This document shows, piece by piece, positions 24,394 through 34,811 of a DNA stretch of 64,000 nt (its first letter is position 1; each line of letters opens with the position of its first letter). This DNA is from Paracoxiella cheracis (lineage in GTDB: Bacteria > Pseudomonadota > Gammaproteobacteria > Coxiellales > Coxiellaceae), in NCBI RefSeq assembly GCF_049348705.1, contig NZ_CP186485.1:744001-808000 (forward strand), read 5' to 3'. Under the pieces are notes generated by a model, which was given only the letters and a program-made list of their open reading frames with translations, did not search any database and had not been told where the DNA came from. Position numbers and translations under genes: made by a program.

Positions 24394-25299
24394 TTAATAA
24401 GTCGCGCCTGCTAAAGCGATCGACACTTTCGAGCGAGGTGCAATATCGAGATGATCACAAATCATGCGGCCTGTTTTAGCGAGTTTATTGATGTCGATTC
24501 CGCTTTCAATGCCTAAACCATTTAATAAATAAACCACATCTTCCGTAGCGACATTGCCGCCGGCACCTGGCGCATAAGGGCAGCCACCAAGTCCTGCAAC
24601 AGAGCTATCAACCGTTGTGATGCCTTTTTCTAAAGCGGCATAAATATTCACGAGTGCTTGTGCATACGTATCATGAAAATGCACCGCGAGTTTATCGATA
24701 GAAATGCTTTGGCTGACCAGGTCAATTAATTTTTGTACTTTATTAGGCGTACCAATGCCGATTGTGTCGCCTAATGAAATTTGGTAACAACCTAAATTGA
24801 GTAGTTTTTCAGAAACATTGAGGACCTGTTTTGGATCTGTCTCACCTTCATAGGGGCAAGCTATGGCACAAGAAACATAACCCCGAACGGGAATATGATG
24901 TTTTTTTGCGCCTTCAATCACAAGTGCAATGCGATTCAGACTTTCCTCGATGGAACAATTAGTGTTTTTTTGAGAAAAAGTTTCTGAAGCCGCAGTAAAA
25001 ATAGCGATTTCTTGCACCTGCGAATCGAGTGCATCGTTTAAACCGTGTTCGTTGGGAACGAGAGCTGTGTAACGCACATTCGGGTTGCGTTTGATGCCCT
25101 TCATGACTTCGCTGTGGTCAGCCATTTGCGGCACCCATTTGGGCGATACAAAACTAGTGGCTTCGATGACTCTTAAGGCCGTCTCAGAAAGCCGATTGAT
25201 GAAATCAATTTTTAACGCAGTCGGAATGTTTTTCGGCTCATTTTGCAAACCGTCTCGTGGGCCTACTTCAACGATAGTCACTTTTTTAGGGAGAGTCAT
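24394..25299 (-). CDS. mvaB: Hydroxymethylglutaryl-CoA lyase
   Basis: This 301-residue TIM-barrel lyase cleaves HMG-CoA to acetoacetate and acetyl-CoA, the last step of leucine breakdown. It has TIVEVGPRDGLQNEPKNIPT at the N terminus (catalytic Arg and metal Asp), metal-binding HFHDTYAQALVN and the catalytic-loop Cys in GLGGCPYAPGAGGNVATED. The ATG at 25299 overlaps the stop of the amidohydrolase gene (TGATG), so the two are coupled. No other leucine-pathway genes are beside it. Confidence 0.93.
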   Translation of the reverse strand: MTLPKKVTIVEVGPRDGLQNEPKNIPTALKIDFINRLSETALRVIEATSFVSPKWVPQMADHSEVMKGIKRNPNVRYTALVPNEHGLNDALDSQVQEIAIFTAASETFSQKNTNCSIEESLNRIALVIEGAKKHHIPVRGYVSCAIACPYEGETDPKQVLNVSEKLLNLGCYQISLGDTIGIGTPNKVQKLIDLVSQSISIDKLAVHFHDTYAQALVNIYAALEKGITTVDSSVAGLGGCPYAPGAGGNVATEDVVYLLNGLGIESGIDINKLAKTGRMICDHLDIAPRSKVSIALAGATY

Positions 25300-26651
25300 C
25301 ACACTTTCTCTGTTGCTGTTATCGTTTTGTCTGCACTAAAAGGCCTTGCTTTTTCTGCCCATTGATTAGCTTCCTGAACAACTTTATCGATTTCGAGTTG
25401 TGTAAATTGACCGTCTTTTAAAAGTTGTTTTCCGGCAACCCAGACATCGCTTACTTGTAAACGGTTAATGGCATAGGCTAAATGTGATATTGGATTATAG
25501 ATGGGTTGTGTTAAGAAAGAATTTAAATTTACCGCAATCAAATCGGCTGCCTTTCCTGGCTCTAGCGAACCAATTTCTTTTTCGAGGCCAATGGCTTTTG
25601 CACCGTTAATGGTTGCCATGGCTAATGCTTCTTTAGCCGGTAAGAGCGTTGGATCCTCACCTGTTGCTTTTGCGATGAAAGAAGCCGTACGAATTTCCCC
25701 AAACATATCGAGATCATTATTGCTGGCTGCGCCATCGGTACCTACGGCAACATTGACACCGGCGCGGAGTAATTTCGCAATAGGAGCAAAACCGCTAGCT
25801 AGTTTTAAATTAGATTCAGGGCAATGAACCACGTGAGAGCCGGTTTTTTTTAACAGATTAATTTCATCGTTGGTTAATTGCGTCATGTGAATATTAATAA
25901 GTCGTGGTGATAGTAACCCCAGTTTGTGAATTCGTTCTAAGGGTCGCACACCGTATTCATTCATGCTCTGATCGATTTCCGTTTTGGTTTCGTGCATGTG
26001 TATGTGAATCGGTATTTTATAGTGATCGGATAATTCTTTAACGCGTTTCAAGCCATCATCGGTAACGGTGTAAGGTGCATGCGGGCACAGGCTCCAAGTG
26101 ATCAGTGGGTTTTTGTCGTTGCCATCTAATGTATTAGTGGCTTTTTTAAAATAACCCGCTTCATTATCAGCCCATTTTGTGGGGACGTTGATGATGAGCA
26201 TGCCAACACACGCGCGCATTCCTTCTTCTGCTGCTGTTTTTGCAATGGTATCGTGAAAGAAATAATTGTCGTTAAAGCATGTTGTCCCACCGCGTAACAT
26301 TTCTGCAATAGCTAAACGCGTGCCGGCAGCAACTGAGTTTTCATCGATAACGGCTTGTTCGGCTGGCCATATATGATTTTGTAGCCAGTCCATTAATTCT
26401 AAGTCGTCTGCCAAACCGCGAAATAAATTCATCGGTGTGTGCGTATGGGTATTGACCATGCCTGGCATTAATACGTGATCCTGTAATTCAAGATACTGCT
26501 CTGCGTAATAGTGTTGTTTGGCTTCTTCGAGTGGTAACACATCCACAATGCGATCACCCCGAATTGCAATCGCGTGACCTTCTAGGACGCGGTTTTCAGG
26601 TGCAATCGGTAAAATCCATCGTGCGGAGATGAGTATGTCGACATTGTCCAT
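25299..26651 (-). CDS. mtaD: Amidohydrolase, S-adenosylhomocysteine/5'-methylthioadenosine deaminase type
   Basis: This 450-residue protein is of the TRZ/ATZ-MtaD branch of amidohydrolases, which deaminate SAH, MTA or related nucleosides. Metal ligands are seen in GMVNTHTHTPMNLFRGLADD, HIHMHETKTEID, INIHMTQLTNDE and VGTDGAASNNDLDMFGE. The exact substrate cannot be fixed from sequence. It ends overlapping the HMG-CoA lyase start. The upstream region is shared with gyrA, which runs divergently. Confidence 0.85.
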   Translation of the reverse strand: MDNVDILISARWILPIAPENRVLEGHAIAIRGDRIVDVLPLEEAKQHYYAEQYLELQDHVLMPGMVNTHTHTPMNLFRGLADDLELMDWLQNHIWPAEQAVIDENSVAAGTRLAIAEMLRGGTTCFNDNYFFHDTIAKTAAEEGMRACVGMLIINVPTKWADNEAGYFKKATNTLDGNDKNPLITWSLCPHAPYTVTDDGLKRVKELSDHYKIPIHIHMHETKTEIDQSMNEYGVRPLERIHKLGLLSPRLINIHMTQLTNDEINLLKKTGSHVVHCPESNLKLASGFAPIAKLLRAGVNVAVGTDGAASNNDLDMFGEIRTASFIAKATGEDPTLLPAKEALAMATINGAKAIGLEKEIGSLEPGKAADLIAVNLNSFLTQPIYNPISHLAYAINRLQVSDVWVAGKQLLKDGQFTQLEIDKVVQEANQWAEKARPFSADKTITATEKV

Positions 26652-26753
26652 GGATCAGGCCCTCTTTAGTCGATTTTGACGAAGGTACACATATTAGCGG
26701 AAATGAGGATTGGGGGCAAAAGGCCTTTTAACCTCGCTACCGGACCTGTAATA

Positions 26754-26762
26754 TGATATAAT
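26754..26762 (+). promoter_or_regulatory. Extended -10 promoter for gyrA
   Basis: TGATATAAT is a consensus extended -10 element (TGn then TATAAT), 52 bases before the gyrA ATG. No good -35 is seen at the usual spacing, which is compatible with an extended -10 promoter. Confidence 0.6.
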
Positions 26763-26813
26763 TTTCTGTCCAGCGAATCAGACTAAGTTATTGTTTTTAT
26801 AGAGGAAACCATC

Positions 26814-29369
26814 ATGGCAGAGGCTGCTAATGAAATCATTCCAATAACGATCGAAGAAGAGCTCAAACAATCGTACCTCGATTACGCGATGAGCGTCATC
26901 ATCGGTCGTGCACTGCCCGATGTGCGAGATGGGCTAAAACCCGTGCATCGCCGTGCACTGTATGCCATGAGTGAGCTGGGCAATGATTGGAATAAACCGT
27001 ATAAAAAATCGGCTCGTATCGTCGGTGATGTGATTGGTAAATACCATCCCCATGGCGACACGGCCGTCTACGACACGATTGTGCGTATGGCGCAGCCATT
27101 TAGTATGCGCTACTTATTAGTTGATGGGCAGGGTAACTTTGGTTCCGTCGATGGTGATGCGCCTGCTGCCATGCGTTACACCGAAATTCGTATGTCGCGA
27201 TTTGCTCATTTTTTAATGGCCGATCTCGACAAAGAAACAGTCGACTTTGTTCCAAACTATGATGAAACAGAAATGGCGCCGGTTGTGTTGCCGACCCGTA
27301 TTCCAAATTTACTAGTCAATGGCGCCTCTGGTATTGCAGTGGGCATGGCGACCAACATCCCACCTCACAACCTTAATGAAATTATTGACGCGACGATTGC
27401 GCTCATCGATAACGCAGATCTCAGCATTGATGAGTTAATGAAATACATACCAGGACCGGATTTTCCAACAGCCGGTATTATCAATGGCCGCAGCGGGATT
27501 ATCCATGCATACAAAACGGGTCGTGGTCGCATTTATGTACGTGCTAAAACGGAAGTGGAAACCGATGGAAAATCCGGACGGGCTTCTATTATCGTTCATG
27601 AGCTGCCTTATCAAGTGAATAAAGCGCGACTCCTAGAAAAAATTGGTGAGTTGGTGCGCGATAAAAAAATTGAAGGGATTTCGGGATTGCGTGATGAATC
27701 AGACAAACGCGGTATGCGCATGGTGATCGAAGTGCGTCGCGGTGATAATCCTGATGTCGTATTAAATAACCTCTATGCACAAACACAACTACAAACTGTG
27801 TTTGGCATTAACATGGTGGCGCTAGATAATGGTCAGCCACGCTTGCTCAACTTAAAACAATTATTGGGTGCGTTTTTACAGCATCGTCGTGAAGTGGTGA
27901 CGCGAAGAACCATTTACGATTTACGAAAAGCTCGCGAACGCGCACATATTTTAGAGGGTTTGGGCGTTGCACTAGCCAATATCGATGAAGTAATCGCACT
28001 GATTAAAAAAGCCAAAACGCCAGCAGCCGCTAAAGAAAAATTATTGGAAAAAGCCTGGAATCCTGGGTCAGTTGCTAAACTCTTACAGAAGGGGGGCACA
28101 GATCTCACGCGTCCAGATGATTTGCCAGCTCAATATCGCGCTGACAAAAAAGGGTATCATTTATCACTCACGCAAGCACAAGCGATTTTAGACTTGCGAT
28201 TACACCGCTTGACCGGTTTGGAAATAGAAAAAATTCACGAAGAATACGCAAACATTGTTGTGGCAATTCAAGGACTCATCGAGATTTTATCTGATCCGGA
28301 TAAGTTGCATAAAGTGATTCGTGATGAATTAAAAGACGTTAAAAAGCAATTTGGCGATGATCGTCGTACTGAAATCATCGACACCAAGCAAGACTTCACT
28401 AATGAAGATTTAATTTCAAAAGATGACATGGTGGTGACGCTATCACAAGCGGGATATGTGAAATCGCAATCATTAAGTAGCTATCAGGCCCAACACCGTG
28501 GTGGTCGTGGAAAGATGGCGACGAGTGTTAAAGAGGAGGATTTTGTAAAAAATATTTTAGTCGCTAACACACACGACACGATCCTATGTTTTTCAACTCA
28601 AGGAAAGGTGTATTGGTTGAAGGTATACCAAGTGCCGCAAGGTGGTCGTGCTGCACGTGGTCGGCCGGTCGTGAATTTATTGCCATTAGAAAAAGATGAG
28701 CAGATTTCTGCAATTTTGCCGATCCGTGAATTTGATGAAAAACACTTTATATTTATGGCCACCTCAAAGGGTACCGTTAAAAAAGTGCCGCTGACTGAAT
28801 TTGAACGTCCGCGCACAAAAGGGAAAATCGCTTTAGAGTTGGACGAAGGTGATCAACTTGTTGGTGTTGATATTACCGATGGCAAAAAGGAAGTGATGTT
28901 GCTATCCGACGCGGGTAAGGCCATTCGCTTCCATGAAAAAGACGTAAGGCCGATGGGTCGAACGGCGCGTGGTGTGCGTGGCATTAAATTAAAACAAGAT
29001 CAGAAACTAATTTCATTGATTATTGCTCAGCCTAAAGGTTGTGTTTTGACAGCCACTGAAAAAGGGTATGGTCAACGAACAGACCTTGAAGACTATCGAG
29101 AAACAGGTCGCGGTGGTCAGGGTGTCATTGCAATTCGTGTCACGAGCCGCAATGGTAAAGTAGTTGCAGCCACCCAAGTGTTTGAGCAGGACGAAGTGTT
29201 ATTGATCAGTAACCAAGGTACTTTGGTGCGAACGCGCGTTGAAGAAATTTCCGTGATTGGTCGCAACACGCAAGGTGTGCGATTAATTCAACTCGCAGAA
29301 GGTGAAACGCTAGTGGGCTTGGAGGCTATTTCAGCGGATTTGGATCATGTGCATCAAGCGGAAGATTAA
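26814..29369 (+). CDS. gyrA: DNA gyrase subunit A
   Basis: This 851-residue GyrA carries the catalytic Tyr in AAMRYTEIRMSRF (about 122) and the quinolone region KYHPHGDTAVYDTIVRMAQ. The position equal to E. coli Ser83 is Thr and Asp87 is kept. It has the GyrA-box-like QHRGGRGKM near residue 563, where the family usually has Arg or Lys rather than His at the second place. Six C-terminal beta-pinwheel blades follow. Together with GyrB it introduces negative supercoils. An AGAGGAAACC site precedes the ATG. Confidence 0.97.
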   Translation: MAEAANEIIPITIEEELKQSYLDYAMSVIIGRALPDVRDGLKPVHRRALYAMSELGNDWNKPYKKSARIVGDVIGKYHPHGDTAVYDTIVRMAQPFSMRYLLVDGQGNFGSVDGDAPAAMRYTEIRMSRFAHFLMADLDKETVDFVPNYDETEMAPVVLPTRIPNLLVNGASGIAVGMATNIPPHNLNEIIDATIALIDNADLSIDELMKYIPGPDFPTAGIINGRSGIIHAYKTGRGRIYVRAKTEVETDGKSGRASIIVHELPYQVNKARLLEKIGELVRDKKIEGISGLRDESDKRGMRMVIEVRRGDNPDVVLNNLYAQTQLQTVFGINMVALDNGQPRLLNLKQLLGAFLQHRREVVTRRTIYDLRKARERAHILEGLGVALANIDEVIALIKKAKTPAAAKEKLLEKAWNPGSVAKLLQKGGTDLTRPDDLPAQYRADKKGYHLSLTQAQAILDLRLHRLTGLEIEKIHEEYANIVVAIQGLIEILSDPDKLHKVIRDELKDVKKQFGDDRRTEIIDTKQDFTNEDLISKDDMVVTLSQAGYVKSQSLSSYQAQHRGGRGKMATSVKEEDFVKNILVANTHDTILCFSTQGKVYWLKVYQVPQGGRAARGRPVVNLLPLEKDEQISAILPIREFDEKHFIFMATSKGTVKKVPLTEFERPRTKGKIALELDEGDQLVGVDITDGKKEVMLLSDAGKAIRFHEKDVRPMGRTARGVRGIKLKQDQKLISLIIAQPKGCVLTATEKGYGQRTDLEDYRETGRGGQGVIAIRVTSRNGKVVAATQVFEQDEVLLISNQGTLVRTRVEEISVIGRNTQGVRLIQLAEGETLVGLEAISADLDHVHQAED

Positions 29370-29407
29370 GAAATAAGTTTCGGGTTTTAGAAAATGGAAA
29401 TATTATC

Positions 29408-30499
29408 ATGGTGAATTCAAGAGTCTATAATTTTAGCCCTGGTCCTGCAATGCTGCCAGAAGAAGTGTTATTAGAAGCGCGTGATGAATTGTTGGATTGG
29501 CATCGCATGGGAATGTCAGTGATGGAAGTGTCTCATCGTGGCCAACCTTTCCAGCAAGTGGTGGATGAATCAGAACAGGATTTACGTGATTTATTAAATA
29601 TTCCTCCTGATTATTCCGTATTATTTTTACAAGGTGGTGCGCAAGCGCATTTTGCGTTTATTCCAATGAATATTCTTGGCGATTATAAAAATGCAGCTTA
29701 TATTGACACAGGAATATGGTCTCAAAAATCGATGAAGGCCGCACAAAATTATTGTGATGTTAATCTGGTGGCAAGTAGCAAAGCTTCCAATTACACATCG
29801 ATTCCTGATGAAAAAGAATGGAAAATGCCGCAAGAGGCAGCTTATTTATATTACGTCGACAACGAAACAGTAAATGGCATAGAGTTTCCATTTTTACCGA
29901 ATGGCGGTGATTTACCCTTGGTCTGTGATATGTCATCAAATATTTTGTCACGACCCGTTGATATTTCGCGCTACGGTTTAATTTTTGCATGCGCACAAAA
30001 AAATATCGCTCCGGCAGGGTTGACTATTGTCATCATTCACAACGATTTACTAAAACGAACACCACTCAAAGAAACGCCGTTGCCATTTCGCTATGATTTT
30101 CAGGCCCAAGAAAAATCATTATTAAACACACCGCCGACATTCATGTGGTATTTTGCTGGGCTTGTTTTTAAATGGCTTAAAAAAGAAGGTGGGTTGAAAG
30201 AAATGGATAAACGCGCCCAACAAAAATCAAAAAAATTGTATGAATTTATCGATCAAAGCGATTTTTATCACAATTCGATTGATCCTCATTGTCGTTCGCG
30301 CATGAATGTTATTTTTACGTTAGCCAATGAAAACTTAAATAAATTATTTGTTGAAGCATCTACTCAAAATGGATTGGCCAATCTCAAAGGCCATCGCTTA
30401 GTGGGTGGTATGCGTGCTAGCATTTATAATGCTATGCCCGAAGCGGGTGTCGATAAACTAATCGCCTTCATGCGAGACTTTGAAAAACAACATGGGTAA
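29408..30499 (+). CDS. serC: Phosphoserine aminotransferase
   Basis: This 363-residue class V aminotransferase makes phosphoserine from 3-phosphohydroxypyruvate, and also serves pyridoxal phosphate synthesis. It begins VYNFSPGPAMLPEEVL, has LLFLQGGAQAHF-like FLQGGAQAHFAFIPMN, the PLP Lys in FACAQKNIAPAGLTIVII and C-terminal GGMRASIYNAMPEAGV. It lies between gyrA (38 bases) and aroA (3 bases). The serC-aroA-cmk-rpsA order is common in gammaproteobacteria. Confidence 0.97.
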   Translation: MVNSRVYNFSPGPAMLPEEVLLEARDELLDWHRMGMSVMEVSHRGQPFQQVVDESEQDLRDLLNIPPDYSVLFLQGGAQAHFAFIPMNILGDYKNAAYIDTGIWSQKSMKAAQNYCDVNLVASSKASNYTSIPDEKEWKMPQEAAYLYYVDNETVNGIEFPFLPNGGDLPLVCDMSSNILSRPVDISRYGLIFACAQKNIAPAGLTIVIIHNDLLKRTPLKETPLPFRYDFQAQEKSLLNTPPTFMWYFAGLVFKWLKKEGGLKEMDKRAQQKSKKLYEFIDQSDFYHNSIDPHCRSRMNVIFTLANENLNKLFVEASTQNGLANLKGHRLVGGMRASIYNAMPEAGVDKLIAFMRDFEKQHG

Positions 30500-30502
30500 A
30501 AC

Positions 30503-31804
30503 GTGAATTTTCATACCGAACCAACCGATGCCCTAAGCGGCGAAATACGAGTCCCAGGTGATAAATCCATTTCCCATCGAGCGGTTATCGTAAGCTCGAT
30601 CGCTAAGGGTCGTTCACAAATCAATGGCTGTTTGCTAGGAGCGGATAATTACGCCACGATCAATGCCATGCAACAAATGGGAGTCGATATTCAAACGATC
30701 GACGATGAAAATATCGTTATTGTGAATGGAGTAGGCCTGCACGGTTTGCAAGCGCCACCGGATCAATTAAATCTTGGAAACTCGGGAACGAGCATGCGAT
30801 TAATGGCGGGATTATTGTCGGCACAATCGTTTGATTCGGTATTAATAGGCGATGAATCATTATCAAAACGACCGATGGCGCGGGTTGTGGATCCATTGCT
30901 TTCGATGGGTGCTAAAATAACGATGACAGAAAATAAAACGCCACCATTAAAAATTACCGGCGGACAATCGTTGCAGGGTATTCATTACGAATTACCGGTT
31001 GCAAGTGCACAAGTAAAATCGTGTTTGTTGCTAGCGAGTCTTTATGCCGATGGCACAACATGTGTGACCGAACCAGCTCCAACGCGTGATCATTTGGAGC
31101 GTGTATTACAAACTTTTGGTTATTCAGTGCAAGTGACACAGAATAAAATTTGTTTATCAAGTGGGGGTGAGCTTCGTGCGCATGATATTAATGTTCCGGC
31201 CGATATTTCTTCAGCGGCATTTTTTATGGTTGCAGCGACAATTACTCCGAAGTCTTCGCTCGTACTGCAACATGTTGGCATTAATCCGACCCGCATAGGA
31301 GTCATTAATATTTTAAAAGCCATGGGCGCTAATATTGAAATAATCAATGAGCGACTCGAAGGACATGAACCGGTTGCCGATATCCGCGTCAGTCGTCATT
31401 CTCAATTGCATGGCATTGAAATTCCAGTGGATCAAGTGCCTCTGGCGATCGATGAATTTCCTGCCTTATTAATTGCCGCGGCCTGTGCATCAGGCACCAC
31501 CACATTACATGGTGCACGAGAATTACGCGTCAAAGAAACGGATCGCATCGAAGCAATGACAGTGGGATTACAAGCACTGGGTATAAAAGCAAAAGCGCTG
31601 CCCGATGGTATTATTGTTGAAGGTGGTCAGTTGCAAGGAGGTGAAGTTGATAGTTTCGGGGATCATCGAATTGCGATGGCATTTGCTGTTGCGGGTTGCG
31701 TCGCAAAAAAATCGATACGCATCAAAAATTGTGAAAATGTAGTAACGTCCTTTCCGAATTTTGTAGAATTAGCAAACGAAGTGGGGATGGAAGTTAGGTT
31801 TTAG
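30503..31804 (+). CDS. aroA: 5-enolpyruvylshikimate-3-phosphate synthase
   Basis: This 433-residue protein uses a GTG start 3 bases after serC. It transfers enolpyruvate from PEP to shikimate-3-phosphate. Active-site segments are VPGDKSISHRAVIVSSIAKG, LGNSGTSMRLMAGLLS, SAQVKSCLLLASLYA, LRVKETDRIEAM and SFGDHRIAMAFAVAG. The N-terminal GDKSISHR with LGNSGTSMRLMAG is nearer to the bacillus/class II-like enzymes than to E. coli AroA, a known feature of some gammaproteobacterial groups. Confidence 0.96.
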   Translation: MNFHTEPTDALSGEIRVPGDKSISHRAVIVSSIAKGRSQINGCLLGADNYATINAMQQMGVDIQTIDDENIVIVNGVGLHGLQAPPDQLNLGNSGTSMRLMAGLLSAQSFDSVLIGDESLSKRPMARVVDPLLSMGAKITMTENKTPPLKITGGQSLQGIHYELPVASAQVKSCLLLASLYADGTTCVTEPAPTRDHLERVLQTFGYSVQVTQNKICLSSGGELRAHDINVPADISSAAFFMVAATITPKSSLVLQHVGINPTRIGVINILKAMGANIEIINERLEGHEPVADIRVSRHSQLHGIEIPVDQVPLAIDEFPALLIAAACASGTTTLHGARELRVKETDRIEAMTVGLQALGIKAKALPDGIIVEGGQLQGGEVDSFGDHRIAMAFAVAGCVAKKSIRIKNCENVVTSFPNFVELANEVGMEVRF

Positions 31805-31819
31805 CGTTAGAGAAGGATA

Positions 31820-32527
31820 GTGGAGTTGCAAAAAGAGCATAATCAAAATCAATCGGTTCCAGTGATAGCCATCGATGGGCCGAGTAGTTCGGGTAAAGGC
31901 ACCATTAGTGTGATGTTAGCCAAATATTTGAAATGGCATTTTCTGGATAGCGGTTCGATTTATCGTGCGATCGCCTGGGCCATTTTACATTATCAAATAT
32001 CGCCCGATGATCAGGCAGCGCTTGCGCGTTTGCTGAAGCGAGTTCAGATTGCTATCCAAGACCGAGCTGAGCAAATCTCCAGGATCACTTGCGATGGATA
32101 CGATATCTCCGATGATATCCGCTCAGAAGACTGCGCGATGATGGCCTCTAAAGTATCGGCGTATCCCATGGTTCGGGAGGCTGTTCTTCAGTATCAGCGC
32201 GACTTTCGCAGACCCCCCGGATTGGTGGCCGATGGCCGTGATATGGGCACGGTGGTCTTCCCCGATGCGAATGTGAAGTTTTTCTTTGAAGCAGACCCCA
32301 AGGAGCGTGCCGAGCGACGTTTCAAGCAGTTGCAAGCGCGTGGGATTAATGTTAGCCTGCGCGACATTCAAGAAGAATTAATGGAGCGAGATCGCCGGGA
32401 TATCGACCGAGAGATCTCGCCGACCAAGCCAGCAGATGATGCGATTGTGATCGATACGACCAATTTGGGAATCGATCAAGTATTTGTGGAAGTCGTGAAA
32501 CACGTTGAAGAACGACTCCGTGGATGA
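31820..32527 (+). CDS. cmk: Cytidylate kinase
   Basis: This 235-residue kinase phosphorylates CMP and dCMP. It has the P-loop IDGPSSSGKGTISVMLA (residues 19-35), FLDSGSIYRAIAW, the CMP-binding VADGRDMGTVVFPDA and the lid ERRFKQLQARG. The start codon is GTG with GAAGGATAGTG upstream. It lies between aroA and rpsA as in many gammaproteobacteria. Confidence 0.96.
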   Translation: MELQKEHNQNQSVPVIAIDGPSSSGKGTISVMLAKYLKWHFLDSGSIYRAIAWAILHYQISPDDQAALARLLKRVQIAIQDRAEQISRITCDGYDISDDIRSEDCAMMASKVSAYPMVREAVLQYQRDFRRPPGLVADGRDMGTVVFPDANVKFFFEADPKERAERRFKQLQARGINVSLRDIQEELMERDRRDIDREISPTKPADDAIVIDTTNLGIDQVFVEVVKHVEERLRG

Positions 32528-32604
32528 TAGGTCCCCGTTAGGGGTGTTTAAACTAACCATATTTTTGGGGAAATGGCTGTGTCCATTTCAAGGTATTTAA
32601 TTTT

Positions 32605-34266
32605 ATGACTGAAAAATTTGCAGAATTATTTGAACAAAGTTTAATGGATACCGACTTACGTCCGGGATCCTTAGTTAAAGCAACCATTGTTGATATCCGT
32701 CCTGATCGAGTGATCGTGAATGCAGGACTCAAATCCGAAGGCATTATTCCTGCCGCAGAATTTAAAGATGAAGACATCCATGTGGGTGATGAAGTCGAAG
32801 TGGTTATCGACACGCCCGATAATGGTTTTGGTGAAACGCGACTGTCGCATGAAAAAGCAAAACGCGCTGCGGCATGGACAACGTTAGAAAAATTACACAA
32901 AGCTGATGAAGTGGTTATTGGTAAAATTATCGAACGTGTTAAAGGTGGTTTTACCGTTGAAGTCAGTTCTGTGCGGGCCTTTTTACCGGGTTCGCTCGTC
33001 GATGTAAAACCGGTGAGAGATCCAGGTTACCTCGAAGGTAAAGAATTAGAATTCAAAATTATTAAGATGGACCAAAAGCGCAATAACGTGGTGGTATCAC
33101 GACGCGCGGTGATGGAAGCAGAAACCAGTGCAGAACGTCAAGCCCGCCTTGAAGAATTACAAGAAGGCCAAGAAGTGATTGGTATTGTGAAAAACATTAC
33201 CGATTACGGTGCATTCATGGATTTAGGCGGTGTCGATGGACTCTTACATATTACCGATATGGCTTGGAAACGCGTTAAACATCCAAGTGAATTAGTGAAT
33301 GTCGGTGATGAAGTGAAAGTAAAAGTACTGAAATTCGATCGCGACAAAAATCGTGTCTCATTAGGATTGAAACAATTAGGTGAAGATCCATGGGCAAACA
33401 TTGCACGTCGTTATCCGCAAGGTACGCGTATATTTGGTAAAGTCACCAACATCACAGACTACGGTTGCTTTGTGCAATTAGAAGAAGGTGTTGAAGGTTT
33501 AGTGCATATGTCTGAGCTGGATTGGACGAATAAGAACGTTCACCCAAGCAAAGTCGTGCAAAGCGGCGAAGAAGTTGAAGTCATCGTCCTCGATATCGAT
33601 GAAGATCGTCGCCGAATTTCGCTGGGTATTAAGCAATGTAAGTCGAATCCTTGGCAGGAATTTGCAGACAAGCATCAAAAAGACGAGAAAGTCACCGGTA
33701 AAATCCGTTCGATTACCGACTTCGGTATGTTTGTTGGTCTTGAAGGTGATATCGATGGTCTTGTTCACATGTCTGATATTTCATGGACGGAGAGCGGTGA
33801 AGAAGCTGTTCGTCAATACAAGAAAGGTGATGAGGTTGAAGCGATTATTTTGGCGATCGATCCAGAGCGCGAACGTATTTCGCTCGGTATTAAGCAACTA
33901 GAATCCGATCCATTTGGAGAGTATCTAGAAGGTATTGATCGTGATGCTGTGCTTAAAGCGACTGTCAAAGAAGTCGATAGCAAACAAGCAATCGTGCAAT
34001 TGACCGATGACATGACGGCGCAGTTACGCATTGGTGATTACAGCTATGATCGCGTGAAAGACTTGCGTGATGAACTGAAGATTGACGATGCAGTCGATGT
34101 GAAAATTATTAGCGTCGATACTAAAACGCGTCAAATTCAAGTTTCCCATAAAGTCCTTGAAAAAGCACCCGATGAAAACGGTACACGCACGGTGGGTAAT
34201 GCACCGAGCAAGACAACATTAGGTGATTTATTAAAGGAAAAAATGCGGGATAAAAGCGGAGACTAA
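32605..34266 (+). CDS. rpsA: 30S ribosomal protein S1
   Basis: This 553-residue protein consists of six S1 (OB-fold) domains at roughly residues 20-85, 105-170, 190-260, 275-345, 362-430 and 448-515. It helps the ribosome bind and unfold mRNA. The third to fifth have the strong motif ITDYGAF/ITDYGCF/ITDFGMF with GLVHMSD. Length matches the E. coli protein (557). A strong terminator follows directly. Confidence 0.98.
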   Translation: MTEKFAELFEQSLMDTDLRPGSLVKATIVDIRPDRVIVNAGLKSEGIIPAAEFKDEDIHVGDEVEVVIDTPDNGFGETRLSHEKAKRAAAWTTLEKLHKADEVVIGKIIERVKGGFTVEVSSVRAFLPGSLVDVKPVRDPGYLEGKELEFKIIKMDQKRNNVVVSRRAVMEAETSAERQARLEELQEGQEVIGIVKNITDYGAFMDLGGVDGLLHITDMAWKRVKHPSELVNVGDEVKVKVLKFDRDKNRVSLGLKQLGEDPWANIARRYPQGTRIFGKVTNITDYGCFVQLEEGVEGLVHMSELDWTNKNVHPSKVVQSGEEVEVIVLDIDEDRRRISLGIKQCKSNPWQEFADKHQKDEKVTGKIRSITDFGMFVGLEGDIDGLVHMSDISWTESGEEAVRQYKKGDEVEAIILAIDPERERISLGIKQLESDPFGEYLEGIDRDAVLKATVKEVDSKQAIVQLTDDMTAQLRIGDYSYDRVKDLRDELKIDDAVDVKIISVDTKTRQIQVSHKVLEKAPDENGTRTVGNAPSKTTLGDLLKEKMRDKSGD

Positions 34267-34270
34267 TATA

Positions 34271-34296
34271 AAAAAAGGGGCTAAACGCCCCTTTTT
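34271..34296 (+). terminator. Intrinsic terminator after rpsA
   Basis: A6 precedes the GGGGC/GCCCC stem with a five-base loop, followed by T6. It works in either direction by sequence, but only rpsA ends here (5 bases upstream). Confidence 0.93.
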
Positions 34297-34520
34297 TATA
34301 GCTTCTAAAGTATGAAAATTTAGTATTTATTATCAATGAGTTGCAAACATTTCCTAAAAAGAAATTTAGTAAAAGTCCCTACCTTATATTTTAGAGCGGC
34401 TGGAAAAGTACGTATATACTAGTATTATTCAATTGTCGCCTCGCTCCAGTTTTAAAAGTAAGCTAGAATGGCTGCTGGTGATCCATTACAAGGATAACTT
34501 TGTAGAAGGAAAGCAAGGCG

Positions 34521-34811
34521 ATGCGATATGTCATCTATATATTTTGGATTATTGTTATTTTAGTAGGAGTGACTTTTGCGAGTTTAAACCCTCAAAAGCT
34601 CACGCTTAATTATTATGTCAACACGACGACGATTCATTTACCATTGTTATTGTTGCTCGTGTTAGTTTTAGGTGCCTTGCTAGGGGTGATTGCCATGCTG
34701 CCTTCGCTAATCCGTGCAAAGAGTTCAAATCACCATTTGAAAGCACGCGTGAAACAAACCGAGCAGGAAGTGCAAAATTTACGTTCGATACCGATAAAGG
34801 ATACTCACTAG
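34521..34811 (+). CDS. lapA: Lipopolysaccharide assembly protein A
   Basis: This 96-residue LapA (DUF1049) inner-membrane protein has two transmembrane helices (residues 3-22 and 40-62) with the family sequence ASLNPQKLTLNYYV between them, and a C-terminal basic coiled-coil tail. With LapB it controls LpxC turnover and LPS synthesis. Its stop shares one base with the lapB GTG start. Confidence 0.9.
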   Translation: MRYVIYIFWIIVILVGVTFASLNPQKLTLNYYVNTTTIHLPLLLLLVLVLGALLGVIAMLPSLIRAKSSNHHLKARVKQTEQEVQNLRSIPIKDTH